DNA of 64,000 nucleotides, taken from NCBI RefSeq assembly GCF_000799715.1, contig NZ_JUHG01000013.1, positions 992,001 through 1,056,000 of the forward strand. Reading direction: 5' to 3'. Shown here piece after piece: positions 25,254-35,224 of the stretch. The DNA comes from Martinezella rhizogenes (lineage in GTDB: Bacteria > Pseudomonadota > Alphaproteobacteria > Rhizobiales > Rhizobiaceae). Position 1 is the first letter of the stretch, and every line of letters starts with the position of its first letter. The notes below the pieces were generated by a model. The model was given only the letters and a program-made list of their open reading frames with translations, searched no databases and was not told the DNA's origin. Position numbers and translations under genes: made by a program.

Positions 25254-27449
25254 ATGAGATTCGACACACCAGCCACCACAAACCCGATCGACCAGCTCAA
25301 GGTGGTCGGCCAGCCCATCGAGCGCATCGATGGCCAGCTGAAAACAACGGGCACGGCCCGCTACGCCTATGAACAGCACGACGTCGTGCCCAACCAGGCC
25401 TATGGTTATGTCGTCGGCTCGTCCATCGCCAAGGGGCGGATCACATCCTACGATCTCGCCGAAGCGCGCGCGGCACCCGGCGTCATCGCCATCGTGACGG
25501 CGGCCAATGCCGGCAAACTCGGCAAGGGCCGTTTCAACACTGCAAAATTGCTGGGCGGCCCTGATATCGAACATTATCATCAGGCCGTTGCTCTCGTCGT
25601 TGCCGTGACCTTCGAACAGGCCCGCGCGGCGGCACAGCTCGTCCGCATAGGCTACACAGCCGAAAATGCCTCCTACGTGCTTGCCGGGGCAAAGGACAAG
25701 GCAGGAACACCGGACCGGGGCACGCCCGATACCGCCGTCGGCGACTTCGCCGGCGCCTTTGCAGCAGCCCCCGTCAAGCTGGACGAAACCTACACCACAC
25801 CCGACCACGCGCATGCGATGATGGAGCCGCATGCCTCGATCGCGGCGTGGAACGGCGACGACCTGACGCTGTGGACCTCGAACCAGATGATCGCCTGGAG
25901 CAAGGGCGACGTAGCGACGACGCTCGGCATTGCTCCAGACAAGGTTCGCCTGATTTCACCCTTCGTCGGCGGCGGCTTCGGCGGCAAGCTGTTCGTCCGC
26001 ACGGATGCAATCCTTGCAGCACTCGGCGCGCGTGCCGCCCGCCGGCCGGTCAAGGTGGCGCTGACGCGACCGTTCATGTTCAACAACACCACGCATCGCC
26101 CAGCAACGATCCAGCGGATCAGGATCGGCGCAACGTCGGACGGCAAGATCACCGCGATCGGCCATGAGGGCTGGTCCGCCAACCTGGAGGGCGGCGGACC
26201 TGAAAATGCCGTGCAGCAGACACGGCTGCTCTATGCCGGCGCCAACCGGATGACGGCGACGCGCCTTTCCATCCTCAATCTTCCGGAAGGCAACGCCATG
26301 CGTGCACCAGGCGAGGCACCGGGCCTGATGGCGCTCGAAATCGCCATGGACGAGATGGCGGAGAAACTCGGTCTTGATCCGGTCCAGTTCCGCATCCTCA
26401 ACGACACGCAGGTCGATCCGGAAAACCCTGAGCGTCCCTTCTCGCAACGTCGGCTTATCGAATGCCTGCAAACCGGCGCCGACCGCTTCGGATGGAACGA
26501 CCGCAATGCCAGGCCCGGCAGCCGGCGCGACGGACGCTGGCTCATGGGAATGGGCGTCGCCGTCGGTTTCCGCAACAACCTGCTGATGAAGTCCGGCGCA
26601 CGCGTCCGGCTTGATAGTCGTGGCGTCGTCACCGTCGAGACCGACATGACCGATATCGGCACCGGGACCTACACCATCATCGCCCAGACCGCTGCCGAGA
26701 TGATGGGGCTACCCATGCACAAGGTCGAGGTCCGGCTGGGAGACTCCTCCTTCCCCATCTCGGCCGGTTCCGGCGGGCAATGGGGCGCCAACAACTCCAC
26801 CTCGGGCGTCTATGCGGCGTGCGTGAAGCTGCGCGAAGCCGTGGCCCAGAAGCTGGGCTTCAATTCGGCCGATATCGTCTTTGCCGACGAGCAGGTCCGC
26901 TCGGGCAACCGATCCGTACCGCTCACAGAAGCCGCCGGCGACGGGCTGGTCGGGGAGGACAGCATCGAATACGGCGATCTCGACAAGACACACCAGCAAT
27001 CGACCTTCGGCGCCCACTTCGTCGAGGTCGGCGTCGACATGGCGACCGGCGAGACACGCATCCGGCGGATGCTGGCTGTCTGCGCGGCGGGACGCATCCT
27101 CAATCCGATCACGGCACGCAGTCAGGTGATCGGCGCGATGACGATGGGCGTCGGCGGGGCGCTGACGGAGGAACTCGCCGTCGACACGACGAGGGGCTTC
27201 TTCGTCAACCATGATCTCGCGAGCTACGAGGTGCCTGTCCATGCCGACATCCCGCATCAGGACGTCATCTTCCTCGACGAGACCGACCCGATGTCATCGC
27301 CGATGAAGGCCAAGGGCGTCGGCGAACTCGGCCTTTGCGGCGTCGCCGCCGCCATCGCCAACGGCATCTACAATGCAACCGGCGTCAGGGTGCGTCATTA
27401 TCCCATTACCCTCGACAAGCTCATCCACGACCTACCCGAGATGAGCTGA
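25254..27449 (+). CDS. paoC: Periplasmic aldehyde oxidoreductase, molybdenum-cofactor subunit (PaoC type)
   Basis: 731 residues, full length for the large subunit of the xanthine-oxidase family. Visible are the N-terminal IDGQLKTTGTARYAYE domain, the cofactor-binding FVGGGFGGKLF, and the C-terminal KGVGELGLCGVAAAIANGIY that carries the catalytic Glu (about residue 691, matching Glu692 of E. coli PaoC). It oxidises aldehydes to acids in the periplasm. It follows paoB after three bases. A XdhC-like or other insertion chaperone is not seen nearby and is presumably elsewhere. Confidence 0.94.
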   Translation: MRFDTPATTNPIDQLKVVGQPIERIDGQLKTTGTARYAYEQHDVVPNQAYGYVVGSSIAKGRITSYDLAEARAAPGVIAIVTAANAGKLGKGRFNTAKLLGGPDIEHYHQAVALVVAVTFEQARAAAQLVRIGYTAENASYVLAGAKDKAGTPDRGTPDTAVGDFAGAFAAAPVKLDETYTTPDHAHAMMEPHASIAAWNGDDLTLWTSNQMIAWSKGDVATTLGIAPDKVRLISPFVGGGFGGKLFVRTDAILAALGARAARRPVKVALTRPFMFNNTTHRPATIQRIRIGATSDGKITAIGHEGWSANLEGGGPENAVQQTRLLYAGANRMTATRLSILNLPEGNAMRAPGEAPGLMALEIAMDEMAEKLGLDPVQFRILNDTQVDPENPERPFSQRRLIECLQTGADRFGWNDRNARPGSRRDGRWLMGMGVAVGFRNNLLMKSGARVRLDSRGVVTVETDMTDIGTGTYTIIAQTAAEMMGLPMHKVEVRLGDSSFPISAGSGGQWGANNSTSGVYAACVKLREAVAQKLGFNSADIVFADEQVRSGNRSVPLTEAAGDGLVGEDSIEYGDLDKTHQQSTFGAHFVEVGVDMATGETRIRRMLAVCAAGRILNPITARSQVIGAMTMGVGGALTEELAVDTTRGFFVNHDLASYEVPVHADIPHQDVIFLDETDPMSSPMKAKGVGELGLCGVAAAIANGIYNATGVRVRHYPITLDKLIHDLPEMS

Positions 27450-27668
27450 GTGCTCCCTTTCGGACGGGCGGCGGGAAACCCCGCTGCCCTGGTCGCCATC
27501 GGCCGCGTCGCCCAGCTCACGGGCTACACCAATATCGGCATGAACAACGGCCTGACCAAGCAGGAAATTTCCGGCGTGATCACGCATCTGGCCTTCTACT
27601 CCGGCTGGCCGAACGCGATGTCGGCGGCACCGGTTGTCAGGAAAGTGTTCGAAGAACGCGGAAGCTGA
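27450..27668 (+). pseudogene. Truncated carboxymuconolactone-decarboxylase-like fragment
   Basis: A 72-codon frame opening with GTG directly after the paoC stop. From about residue 15 it reads LVAIGRVAQLTGYTNIGMNNGLTKQEI, then GVITHLAFYSGWPNAMSAAPVV and KVFEER. This is the second half of a carboxymuconolactone-decarboxylase/AhpD-type helix bundle. The N-terminal half with the rest of the bundle is missing, and the joint lies exactly at the paoC end. A deletion between paoC and the downstream gene is the simplest reading. The fragment could still be translated by coupling to paoC. Confidence 0.7.
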
Positions 27669-27690
27669 GCCGGATACCAGATCGTCCGGA

Positions 27691-28596
27691 TCAAGCCGGT
27701 CCTCGGTCCCGATAGCGCAGCGCGTCCACCAGCAATGCGAAGGCGGCGGAGGGCTGGCGCCGGCTCGGGTAATAGAGATGATAGCCGGGAAAGGACGGGC
27801 ACCAGTCCTCCAGCACGCACACCAGGCTGCCGTCGGCAAGCTGCTCTCTGACATGATCTTCCATGATAAAGGCCAGACCGAAGCCGGCGATGGCGGCGCG
27901 GACGATCATGTTGGTGTTGTTGAAGGCGAGCTGTCCCTCGACACGCACCCGCACCTCGCGCCCGTCCTTCTCCAATTCCCAAGCATAGAGGCTGCCCGCG
28001 CTGAGCAGACGCTGATTGATGCATTTGTGTTCGGACAGATCCTGCGGCACGAGCGGGATTGTTCTCTGTTCGAAATAGGCGGGCGAGCCGACCACGATCA
28101 TGCGCACAGCGGGGCTGATGCGCGTTGCGATCATATCCTTGGCAAGCGCCTCGCCAAGCCGGACGCCGGCGTCGAAACGCTCGGTCACGATATCGGTGAG
28201 TCCGGAATCGATGCTCAGTTCGACATGGATATCCGGATAATCCGGCAGGAATTTCTCGAGCGCCGGCCACAGAACAGTGTTGGCCGCATGTTCGGCGGTG
28301 GTGATGCGGATCGTGCCAGCCGGCTTCTCGCGCAATTCACTGAGCGAGGAGAGTTCCGCGCCGATGCTGTCGAGCGCCGGCTTCAAGGTGGCAAGCAGCC
28401 GCTCGCCGGCTTCGGTCGGTGCAAGGCTGCGGGTGGTGCGTGTCAACAGGCGCACGCCGACCCGCGCTTCCAGCCGCCGGATCGTATGGCTCAATGCGGA
28501 TTGGGAGGTGCCGAGCTTCGCGGCCGCACGGGTAAAGCTCCCCTCTTCGGCCACGGTCAGAAAGGCATTGAGATCGACCAGTTCCTCACGTCGCAT
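27691..28596 (-). CDS. LysR-family transcriptional regulator of the pao/aldehyde region
   Basis: 301-residue LTTR. The N-terminal winged helix-turn-helix reads LNAFLTVAEEGSFTRAAAKLGTSQSALSHTIRRLEARVGVRLL, followed by the linker helix and an effector domain (GTIRITTAEHAANTVLWPALEKFL). The ATG at 28594-28596 lies inside a copy of its presumed binding site. It is convergent with the truncated decarboxylase gene and divergent from the cupin gene. It most likely activates or represses paoABC, the cupin and the aldo/keto reductase; the effector is unknown. Confidence 0.92.
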   Translation of the reverse strand: MRREELVDLNAFLTVAEEGSFTRAAAKLGTSQSALSHTIRRLEARVGVRLLTRTTRSLAPTEAGERLLATLKPALDSIGAELSSLSELREKPAGTIRITTAEHAANTVLWPALEKFLPDYPDIHVELSIDSGLTDIVTERFDAGVRLGEALAKDMIATRISPAVRMIVVGSPAYFEQRTIPLVPQDLSEHKCINQRLLSAGSLYAWELEKDGREVRVRVEGQLAFNNTNMIVRAAIAGFGLAFIMEDHVREQLADGSLVCVLEDWCPSFPGYHLYYPSRRQPSAAFALLVDALRYRDRGPA

Positions 28597-28615
28597 TCAT
28601 GAACTCCAGACATGA
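28594..28615 (+). promoter_or_regulatory. LysR-type site 3 (degenerate), overlapping the LysR start codon
   Basis: CATTCATGAA at 28594-28603 is identical to the left part of sites 1 and 2. The right part (AGACATGA) matches poorly. Location across the start codon suggests autorepression and control of the divergent cupin gene. Confidence 0.45.
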
Positions 28616-28728
28616 CTACATGCGACTTATAGTGACTAATTGTCAGAATGTCCCACGACTAGATTGGCTTTGCGATTTTTAGAGGCTGGCTGCCATCGAC
28701 GCGGCCGCCTATTGCAAGGAGACTGAAC

Positions 28729-29118
28729 ATGCAGATCAAACATAGCGGCGCACAGCCCTCGCGAAAGGGACCCGAGGACTACTTCACCGGGACGGTACGC
28801 GTCGATGCACCATTCAGCGGCAGCGGCAATCTGAGTGGGGGAACCGTCACCTTCGAGCCGGGTGCACGGACCGCCTGGCACACGCATCCGCTCGGCCAGA
28901 CGCTGCTGGTGGTGTCCGGTCTTGGCCGGGTGCAGCGGGATGGCGGTCCCGTCGAGGACATCCGGCCGGGCGATATCGTCTGGTTCGAGCCCGACGAAAA
29001 GCACTGGCATGGCGCAGCACCCGACTGCGCAATGTCGCATGTCGCCATCGCCGAAATGCAAGATGGCAAGGTCGTCGACTGGATGGAGAAAGTCACCGAC
29101 GAACAATATGGCAGGTGA
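28729..29118 (+). CDS. Cupin-domain protein
   Basis: 129-residue single-domain cupin. Both cupin motifs are visible: [22 protein letters not shown] (metal-binding His-x-His) and [22 protein letters not shown]. It resembles the small cupins related to hydroxynitrile lyase or quercetinase-like proteins that often accompany aldehyde-stress genes with a divergent LysR. ATG at 28729 follows AGGAGAC. A strong terminator lies 30 bp after the stop, so it is monocistronic. Enzymatic role not determinable. Confidence 0.88.
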   Translation: MQIKHSGAQPSRKGPEDYFTGTVRVDAPFSGSGNLSGGTVTFEPGARTAWHTHPLGQTLLVVSGLGRVQRDGGPVEDIRPGDIVWFEPDEKHWHGAAPDCAMSHVAIAEMQDGKVVDWMEKVTDEQYGR

Positions 29119-29147
29119 CGGCAACAATCCGGCGAAAGCTGAATGAG

Positions 29148-29186
29148 ATCAGCCGCGGGCGCAGTAGTACCCGCGGCTGATTTTTG
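29148..29186 (+). terminator. Rho-independent terminator after the cupin gene
   Basis: ATCAGCCGCGGG (29148-29159) pairs perfectly with CCCGCGGCTGAT (29170-29181), a 12-bp stem with a 10-base loop, followed by TTTT. Confidence 0.92.
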
Positions 29187-29228
29187 CGTATTTGCTCTAT
29201 CGCAGCGAACGGCGCGGATTGATATCGA

Positions 29229-30503
29229 TCAAACCTTCCGGCCTGGGGCGAGCGACCGTGCGCAAACGAAGCTTCCGATCCCCGCAAGGGCGATCACCCA
29301 ACCCATCGGCCAGGGCGTGCCGTCGGCAAAGGTGCCGACCAGGGCCGAGCCGAAGATGCCGCTGCCGTAATGAAGCGCACCGACCAGAGCGGACACGGTG
29401 CCGGCACGCTCTGGAAAGTCGGTGAGTGCCCCAGCAATGGAGTTGGCGACGATGAAGCCGGTTGCGGAGATGAACAGGAAGAGCGGCACGACCAGGCCCC
29501 AGAGCCCGCCCCAGTCCGTCCATGCCGCCACGGCAAGCGCGATGCCGGAAGACGCGGCAGCGGCACTGCCATGGAGCAGCAGGCGGTCGCCGCCGAAGCG
29601 GGACACCAGCCGCGAATTCACGATATTGGCGATCATGATCCCGACAATGCCGATGGCGAACAGCAGTCCGTAGAGCCCGGCCGGGACGTGATGATAGGTG
29701 ATATAGGCGAAGGGCGTGCCCGCAATATAGGCATAGATGCCGCCATAGAGGAAACCACCGGTTCCCGCATAGCCGAGCAGACGGCGATGACGCAGAAGCG
29801 TACCATATCCGATAATCGCGCGCCCAAGCGGCTGGAGGTTGCGCCGCTCGACCGGCAATGTCTCCGGCAGCGTGAAGAGCGCCGTAAGGGTCAAAAGCCC
29901 GACACCCACCAGTGTCCAGAAAATTGCCCGCCATCCCGCAAGCGCAAGGATCTGTCCGCCCACGACCGGCCCGAGCAAGGGCGCGATCGCCATCACGGTC
30001 ATCAGCGTCGACATCATCTGCGCCGCACGGCTGCCCTCGTAGAGATCGCGCACCATTGCCCGCGACAGTACGACCCCGGCACAGGCTCCGACCGCCTGCA
30101 CGATACGCCACCCGATCATCGCCGAGGCGTTGCCGGCCATGGCGCATCCAGCCGAACCGATGACGAACAGCACGAGCCCGATCGCCACCGGCAGGCGCCG
30201 CCCGTAACGGTCGCCGACCGGACCCCAGAGAAGCTGCCCGAGGCTGAAGCCGATGAGGAAGCCTGAGATCGTCAACTCGATGGCGCCGGTGTCGGCGCCG
30301 AGATCCCGGCCCATCGCCGGCATGGCCGGGAGATAGAGATCCGTCGAGATCGATGCGAAGCCCATCAGCGCGCTCAGGACCGCGAGGACACGCCATCCGT
30401 GGCTTGCGGTCCCAACGATCTTTCCCGTCCCTGGAGTATCCGCAAGGGGAGTACCAGCAGTTCCTGCCGTTTGCTTGACTGCGGTTTTCGCCTGATTGGG
30501 CAT
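29229..30503 (-). CDS. MFS exporter, Bcr/CflA drug-resistance type
   Basis: 424 residues. After a short cytoplasmic N-terminus the protein shows LSALMGFASISTDLYLPAMPAMGRDLG, the hallmark start of Bcr/CflA (DHA1) exporters, then GPVGDRYGRRLPV and SRAMVRDLYEG (motif C-like). The ATG at 30501-30503 was chosen because it follows an AGGA site at long spacing and begins a natural tail (MPNQAKTAV). It lies between the aldo/keto reductase and the cupin and is transcribed leftward. It may expel a toxic aldehyde or drug; substrate unknown. Confidence 0.85.
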   Translation of the reverse strand: MPNQAKTAVKQTAGTAGTPLADTPGTGKIVGTASHGWRVLAVLSALMGFASISTDLYLPAMPAMGRDLGADTGAIELTISGFLIGFSLGQLLWGPVGDRYGRRLPVAIGLVLFVIGSAGCAMAGNASAMIGWRIVQAVGACAGVVLSRAMVRDLYEGSRAAQMMSTLMTVMAIAPLLGPVVGGQILALAGWRAIFWTLVGVGLLTLTALFTLPETLPVERRNLQPLGRAIIGYGTLLRHRRLLGYAGTGGFLYGGIYAYIAGTPFAYITYHHVPAGLYGLLFAIGIVGIMIANIVNSRLVSRFGGDRLLLHGSAAAASSGIALAVAAWTDWGGLWGLVVPLFLFISATGFIVANSIAGALTDFPERAGTVSALVGALHYGSGIFGSALVGTFADGTPWPMGWVIALAGIGSFVCARSLAPGRKV

Positions 30504-30577
30504 CGGGTTACAGTTCCTGTACGATCGAGCGGAAGCCAGTGCCGTTGATGTTCTCAAACACGGCAAGCTCCAATCTT

Positions 30578-30614
30578 GAAAAAGATAGAGCCCGCGCGAC
30601 AAGCGCACGGGCTC
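30578..30614 (-). terminator. Rho-independent terminator after the aldo/keto reductase gene
   Basis: GAGCCCG (30588-30594) pairs with CGGGCTC (30608-30614), with an inner CGCG/GCGC extension. On the minus strand the stem is followed by TATCTTTTTC. Confidence 0.8.
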
Positions 30615-30640
30615 GGATCACAATAGGAATTCTTGGCGTC

Positions 30641-31762
<1,122 letters not shown>

Positions 31763-31897
31763 CCTATTGAGAGCTGCACAATCACGGCAACAGGGTAGAT
31801 TGTCTCGACATCCGACAGCGGGCATCCTCCCGGTTCCCATTCGGAACGATTCTTGCGTCCATTCGACGTGTTCGAGCATGCGAAGAAAGAGAGAACA

Positions 31898-32674
31898 ATG
31901 AAGAGATCGTATTTCCTGGCGACCGTATTTGCGGCGGTGAATGTAATGGCGGGCATGGCGCTGGCCGAAGACGGCACGCTGGCGCAGATCCAGAAGGCAG
32001 GCGTGATCAAGATTGGCACCACGGGCGACTACAAGCCCTTCAGCTACAAGGGCGCGGACGGTACCCTGACCGGTGCCGATATCGCCATGGGCAAGGATCT
32101 GGCCACAAGCCTGAACGTCAAGCCGGAATTCGTGATGACGACATGGAAGACCATGCTGGACGATTTCAAGGCCGGCAAGTTCGACGTCGCGCTGGGCGGC
32201 ATTACGGTCAACCCCGCACGCGCCGAAGTCGGCGACTTTTCCGTCCCCAACGTCAGCGACGGCAAGCGCCCGATCGCCCGCTGCGAGGACAAGGACAAAT
32301 ATGCGACGCTGGAGGCGATCGACCAGCCTTCGGTCCGCGTGATCGTCAATCCGGGCGGCACCAACGACAAGTTCGCCCATGAGCATTTCTCCAAGGCGCC
32401 GATCGAGGAGTTTGCGGACAACAAGGCAATCTTCGATGAGATCGCGGCGGATAAGGCCGATATCATGATCACCGACGGCATAGAGGTGGATATTCAATCC
32501 AAGCTGCATCCCGGCGTGCTGTGCCCGGTTGCCGTCAAGGAGCCATTCACCCATTTCGACAATGCCTATCTATTGCGCAAGGACCCGGCGCTAAAGGCAG
32601 CCGTGGACGCATTTATGCGCAAGCAGCTAGACAGCGGCGACTGGAAGAAGAAGCTCGACGCCGCGATCCAGTAA
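31898..32674 (+). CDS. Cyclohexadienyl dehydratase-like periplasmic protein (PheC family)
   Basis: 258 residues with a Sec signal peptide (MKRSYFLATVFAAVNVMAGMALA). The mature part has the PAAT binding-protein fold but follows the PheC pattern closely: GTTGDYKPFSYKGADGTLTGADI, TTWKTMLDDFKAGKFDVALGGI, VRVIVNPGGTNDKFA and ADIMITDGIEVDIQSKLHPGVLC. PheC converts prephenate or arogenate in the periplasm. No transporter genes are adjacent, which supports an enzyme rather than an importer subunit. ATG at 31898 was preferred to an in-frame ATG 15 codons upstream because it starts the signal peptide. The catalytic Glu in the ITDGIE stretch is present. Confidence 0.75.
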   Translation: MKRSYFLATVFAAVNVMAGMALAEDGTLAQIQKAGVIKIGTTGDYKPFSYKGADGTLTGADIAMGKDLATSLNVKPEFVMTTWKTMLDDFKAGKFDVALGGITVNPARAEVGDFSVPNVSDGKRPIARCEDKDKYATLEAIDQPSVRVIVNPGGTNDKFAHEHFSKAPIEEFADNKAIFDEIAADKADIMITDGIEVDIQSKLHPGVLCPVAVKEPFTHFDNAYLLRKDPALKAAVDAFMRKQLDSGDWKKKLDAAIQ

Positions 32675-32797
32675 CGGACGGAGTTCGGACCGGCCAAAGT
32701 GGTGTCGCTCAAGCACATCGGCCGGTTCGTTTCGATCACCTTGATATCGATTGTCGAGACCGCTATCTTTGCTCTCAATGAGATCATGGAGAGCATC

Positions 32798-33037
32798 ATG
32801 TCCGGCAACCTGCATGTCCGCAATCTCGACGACGAACTGATTGCCAAGCTCAAGATGCGCGCCGCCCGTCACGGTCGTTCAGCGGAGGCCGAGCATCGAG
32901 AGATCTTGCGGCAAGTTCTGGAGAGCGAGGTCGAGCCTTCCTTCGACGATCTGGCCGCGCAACTGCGGCAACTGACCGCGAAGCGGAAGCAAACACCCTC
33001 TGAGACCCTTCTGCAGGAAGGGCGTGACGAGCGGTGA
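32798..33037 (+). CDS. Antitoxin, FitA/VapB-like ribbon-helix-helix
   Basis: 79 residues. The first half (NLHVRNLDDELIAKLKMRAARHGRSAEAEHREILRQVLE) is a typical FitA-like ribbon-helix-helix DNA-binding domain, and the C-terminal tail would wrap and inhibit the toxin. The ATG at 32798 is preceded by GGAGAG; an upstream in-frame ATG is possible (four codons earlier). It overlaps the PIN-domain gene by four bases (GTGA), the standard type II toxin-antitoxin layout, and should autorepress the operon. Confidence 0.9.
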   Translation: MSGNLHVRNLDDELIAKLKMRAARHGRSAEAEHREILRQVLESEVEPSFDDLAAQLRQLTAKRKQTPSETLLQEGRDER

Positions 33038-33477
33038 GCGAAACGCTCGTCATCGACGCCAGCATCGCGGTCAAATGGGTCGTTGAGGAAGACGGGACGC
33101 CACTCGCTGTCATGCTGCGGCAAAATCATCGTTTTGCCGCGCCCGATCTGCTGGTGGCGGAATGCGCCAACATCCTATGGAAAAAGACCCAGCGAAACGA
33201 ATTGACGCCCGCCGAGGCATCCATGGCGGCAAAGCTGCTGGAGCGAAGCAATATCGAACTGTTTGCAATGCGGGGATTGCTCGCCGAAGCCACGGAGATG
33301 GCAATCAGCCTTGGCCATCCGGCCTATGACTGCATGTATATTAGCCTCGCCGCCAGCCGCAACTGGCGTTTCGTGACCGCGGATGAACGACTATTGCGAG
33401 TCCTGCATCAGAAGGCTCCCGCAAGCATCGCAAACCTTTGCGTGACCATGGCGCAGATCGCAAGCGGTTCGCAGTGA
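33034..33477 (+). CDS. vapC: VapC-type PIN-domain ribonuclease toxin
   Basis: 147 residues with the four acidic residues expected for PIN nucleases: Asp8 in VIDASIAVKW, Glu in VAECANILW, and the two Asp in PAYDCMYISLA and FVTADERLL. VapC toxins cut tRNA or rRNA when the antitoxin is degraded. Start GTG at 33034 overlaps the antitoxin stop. The pair is an isolated module between the PheC-like gene and the saccharopine-dehydrogenase-like gene. Confidence 0.92.
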   Translation: MSETLVIDASIAVKWVVEEDGTPLAVMLRQNHRFAAPDLLVAECANILWKKTQRNELTPAEASMAAKLLERSNIELFAMRGLLAEATEMAISLGHPAYDCMYISLAASRNWRFVTADERLLRVLHQKAPASIANLCVTMAQIASGSQ

Positions 33478-33481
33478 GAAA

Positions 33482-33510
33482 CCAGGCGGGTTCAAGCGAA
33501 CCCCGCCTGG
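33482..33510 (-). terminator. Hairpin between convergent vapC and saccharopine-dehydrogenase-like genes
   Basis: CCAGGCGGG pairs with CCCGCCTGG, extended by TTC/GAA with one bulged base, loop AAGC. On the minus strand it is followed by TTTCTC, so it can serve the leftward gene. Confidence 0.65.
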
Positions 33511-33551
33511 AAGACTATTGTCCGCGCCTTGCAGGCCTGTAGCCGGTCAAA

Positions 33552-34655
33552 TCAGCTCGCCATCCTTCGCGTATCGGCCGCCTGTTCGTAGAAATGGCCG
33601 AACTGGCTCTTCAGGAACAGATCGAGCCCGATGTCCTCCTGACGGACAAAGCCGCGATTGGGCAGGTGTCCGTGGCTGAGCATATCGAGCACGGCGCAAA
33701 TGCTCGACGCAGTGGTGATCTGGATGGCGCTCATCGGGCGGCCGGCAACCACCGCGCTATAGACCTTGTTCGCATAGGTTTCCTGCACGAGACGGCCGTT
33801 TCTCCAGCCGGAAACCGTGACGAAAATGATGACGACGTCCTGCAGGGTAGACGGTAGCGAATGCTCGAGAATGTCCTTCAGGACTTCGCGGCGATGCCGC
33901 AGGCCGAGGTCGTTCAGAAGCGCTTTCATGATCGCCGCATGACCAGGATAGCGGATCGTGCGATAGTTGAGCGTCCTGACCTTGCCTTCCAATGTTTCGC
34001 AAAGGGTGCCGAGCCCGCCGGATGTGTTGAAGGCCTCGTAAGTAACGCCATCCAGCGAGAATTCTTCCCGTTCTTCCATCGCCGGAACCTGAACGAGTTT
34101 CCCCTCGACGATCGCCTCGCATGGCTCGATATATTCGTTGATGACGCCGTCGGTGCTCCAGGTCAGATTATAGTTTAGGGCATTGGACGGGTATTGCGGC
34201 AGAGCGCCGACACGCAGGCGGACGCTGTCGAGGCTGTCGAAACGGCTGGCGAGGTCGTTGGCGACGATCGAGATAAATCCCGGCGCCAGCCCGCATTGCG
34301 GAATAAAGGCAGTGCTTGCGGTTTGCGCGGTGGCCTTCACCCGTTTGGTCGATGCGACATCCTCGGTCAGGTCGAGATAGTGAACGCCGGCCTTTGCCGC
34401 CGCTTCGGCAATGGCGATCGTCAGATGATACGGGGCGGCGCTGAGAACGGCGAAGCTGCCGGAGAGAACAGCCGCGAGCGCCGAGGCATCCGCGATGTCG
34501 ACTTTGGCCACGCGCAGCGCGGCACCCGTCTCGATTTGCGCAAGGTGTTCCTCGCTGCGGTCGACGACCGTTACATGGTATTCGCCGGAATGAACAAGCA
34601 GGCGGGCAATCGTCGATCCGATCTTGCCAGCGCCGATGACAACGATGTTTTTCAT
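33552..34655 (-). CDS. Saccharopine dehydrogenase-family oxidoreductase
   Basis: 367 residues. A Rossmann start (IVVIGAGKIGSTIARLLVHSG) and the family pattern (HYLDLTEDVASTKRVK, FIPQCGLAPGFISIVANDL) identify a saccharopine-dehydrogenase/L-lysine-6-dehydrogenase-like NAD(P) enzyme. The ATG at 34653-34655 was preferred to an upstream TTG. It is divergent from an Lrp-type regulator, the usual arrangement for amino-acid oxidising enzymes. Lysine as substrate is plausible but inferred. Confidence 0.85.
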   Translation of the reverse strand: MKNIVVIGAGKIGSTIARLLVHSGEYHVTVVDRSEEHLAQIETGAALRVAKVDIADASALAAVLSGSFAVLSAAPYHLTIAIAEAAAKAGVHYLDLTEDVASTKRVKATAQTASTAFIPQCGLAPGFISIVANDLASRFDSLDSVRLRVGALPQYPSNALNYNLTWSTDGVINEYIEPCEAIVEGKLVQVPAMEEREEFSLDGVTYEAFNTSGGLGTLCETLEGKVRTLNYRTIRYPGHAAIMKALLNDLGLRHRREVLKDILEHSLPSTLQDVVIIFVTVSGWRNGRLVQETYANKVYSAVVAGRPMSAIQITTASSICAVLDMLSHGHLPNRGFVRQEDIGLDLFLKSQFGHFYEQAADTRRMAS

Positions 34656-34761
34656 ATCAGTTCCCAAACAGTGATCGTAATTTTTATACTTTTTTTATTC
34701 TCGACAGCTTGGTTGATTCACAGCGCTAAAATGATAGAAATGAACGGGTATTTCATACAAA

Positions 34762-35214
34762 ATGCCGTTGGATTTGATCAGAATGACGTTATCGGAAAAA
34801 GACCGGCAGCTCCTGTCCTTCCTCAGCGAAAACGCCCGTATTCCAACCGCCACGCTCGCCCGTAAACTCGGACTGTCGCGCACGACTGTGCAGACGAAAA
34901 TCGAGCGTCTTGAACGGGATGGTGTGATTGCCGGTTACGGTGTTCGTCTATCGGACGGCTATGAAAGCGGCCTCGTGAAGGCGCATGTACTGATCACATT
35001 GACGGCCAAGATGCTCGGCCGCGTGACGCAGGAGCTCCAGGCGATCCCTCACGTCCGCTCGGTCTATTCCGTCAGCGGCAGCTTCGACCTGATCGCGATT
35101 ATCGCCGCCGCGTCGATCAGCGAACTGGACAAGGTGATCGACAGGATCGGCGAGATGGATGGCGTCGAAAAAACGCTGTCATCGATCATATTGTCGACAC
35201 GCATCGACCGCTGA
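34762..35214 (+). CDS. Lrp/AsnC-family transcriptional regulator
   Basis: 150 residues: helix-turn-helix (KDRQLLSFLSENARIPTATLARKLGLSRTTVQTKIERLERDGVI) and a C-terminal RAM amino-acid-sensing domain (HVLITLTAKMLGRVTQELQAIPHVRSVYSVSGSFDLI). It probably controls the divergent saccharopine-dehydrogenase-like gene across a 106-bp AT-rich gap. That gap contains ATGAA-N6-TTTCAT-like symmetry close to its own start. The start codon is uncertain; MTLSEKD seven codons downstream is an alternative. It converges with the D-amino-acid dehydrogenase gene. Confidence 0.9.
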   Translation: MPLDLIRMTLSEKDRQLLSFLSENARIPTATLARKLGLSRTTVQTKIERLERDGVIAGYGVRLSDGYESGLVKAHVLITLTAKMLGRVTQELQAIPHVRSVYSVSGSFDLIAIIAAASISELDKVIDRIGEMDGVEKTLSSIILSTRIDR

Positions 35215-35224
35215 CGGCGAGACG

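Noticed and set aside
34656..34761. Lrp-type site with ATGAA-N6-TTTCAT symmetry
   Set aside because: The region is AT-rich and Lrp sites are too degenerate to call from one weak repeat; mentioned only in the gene entry.
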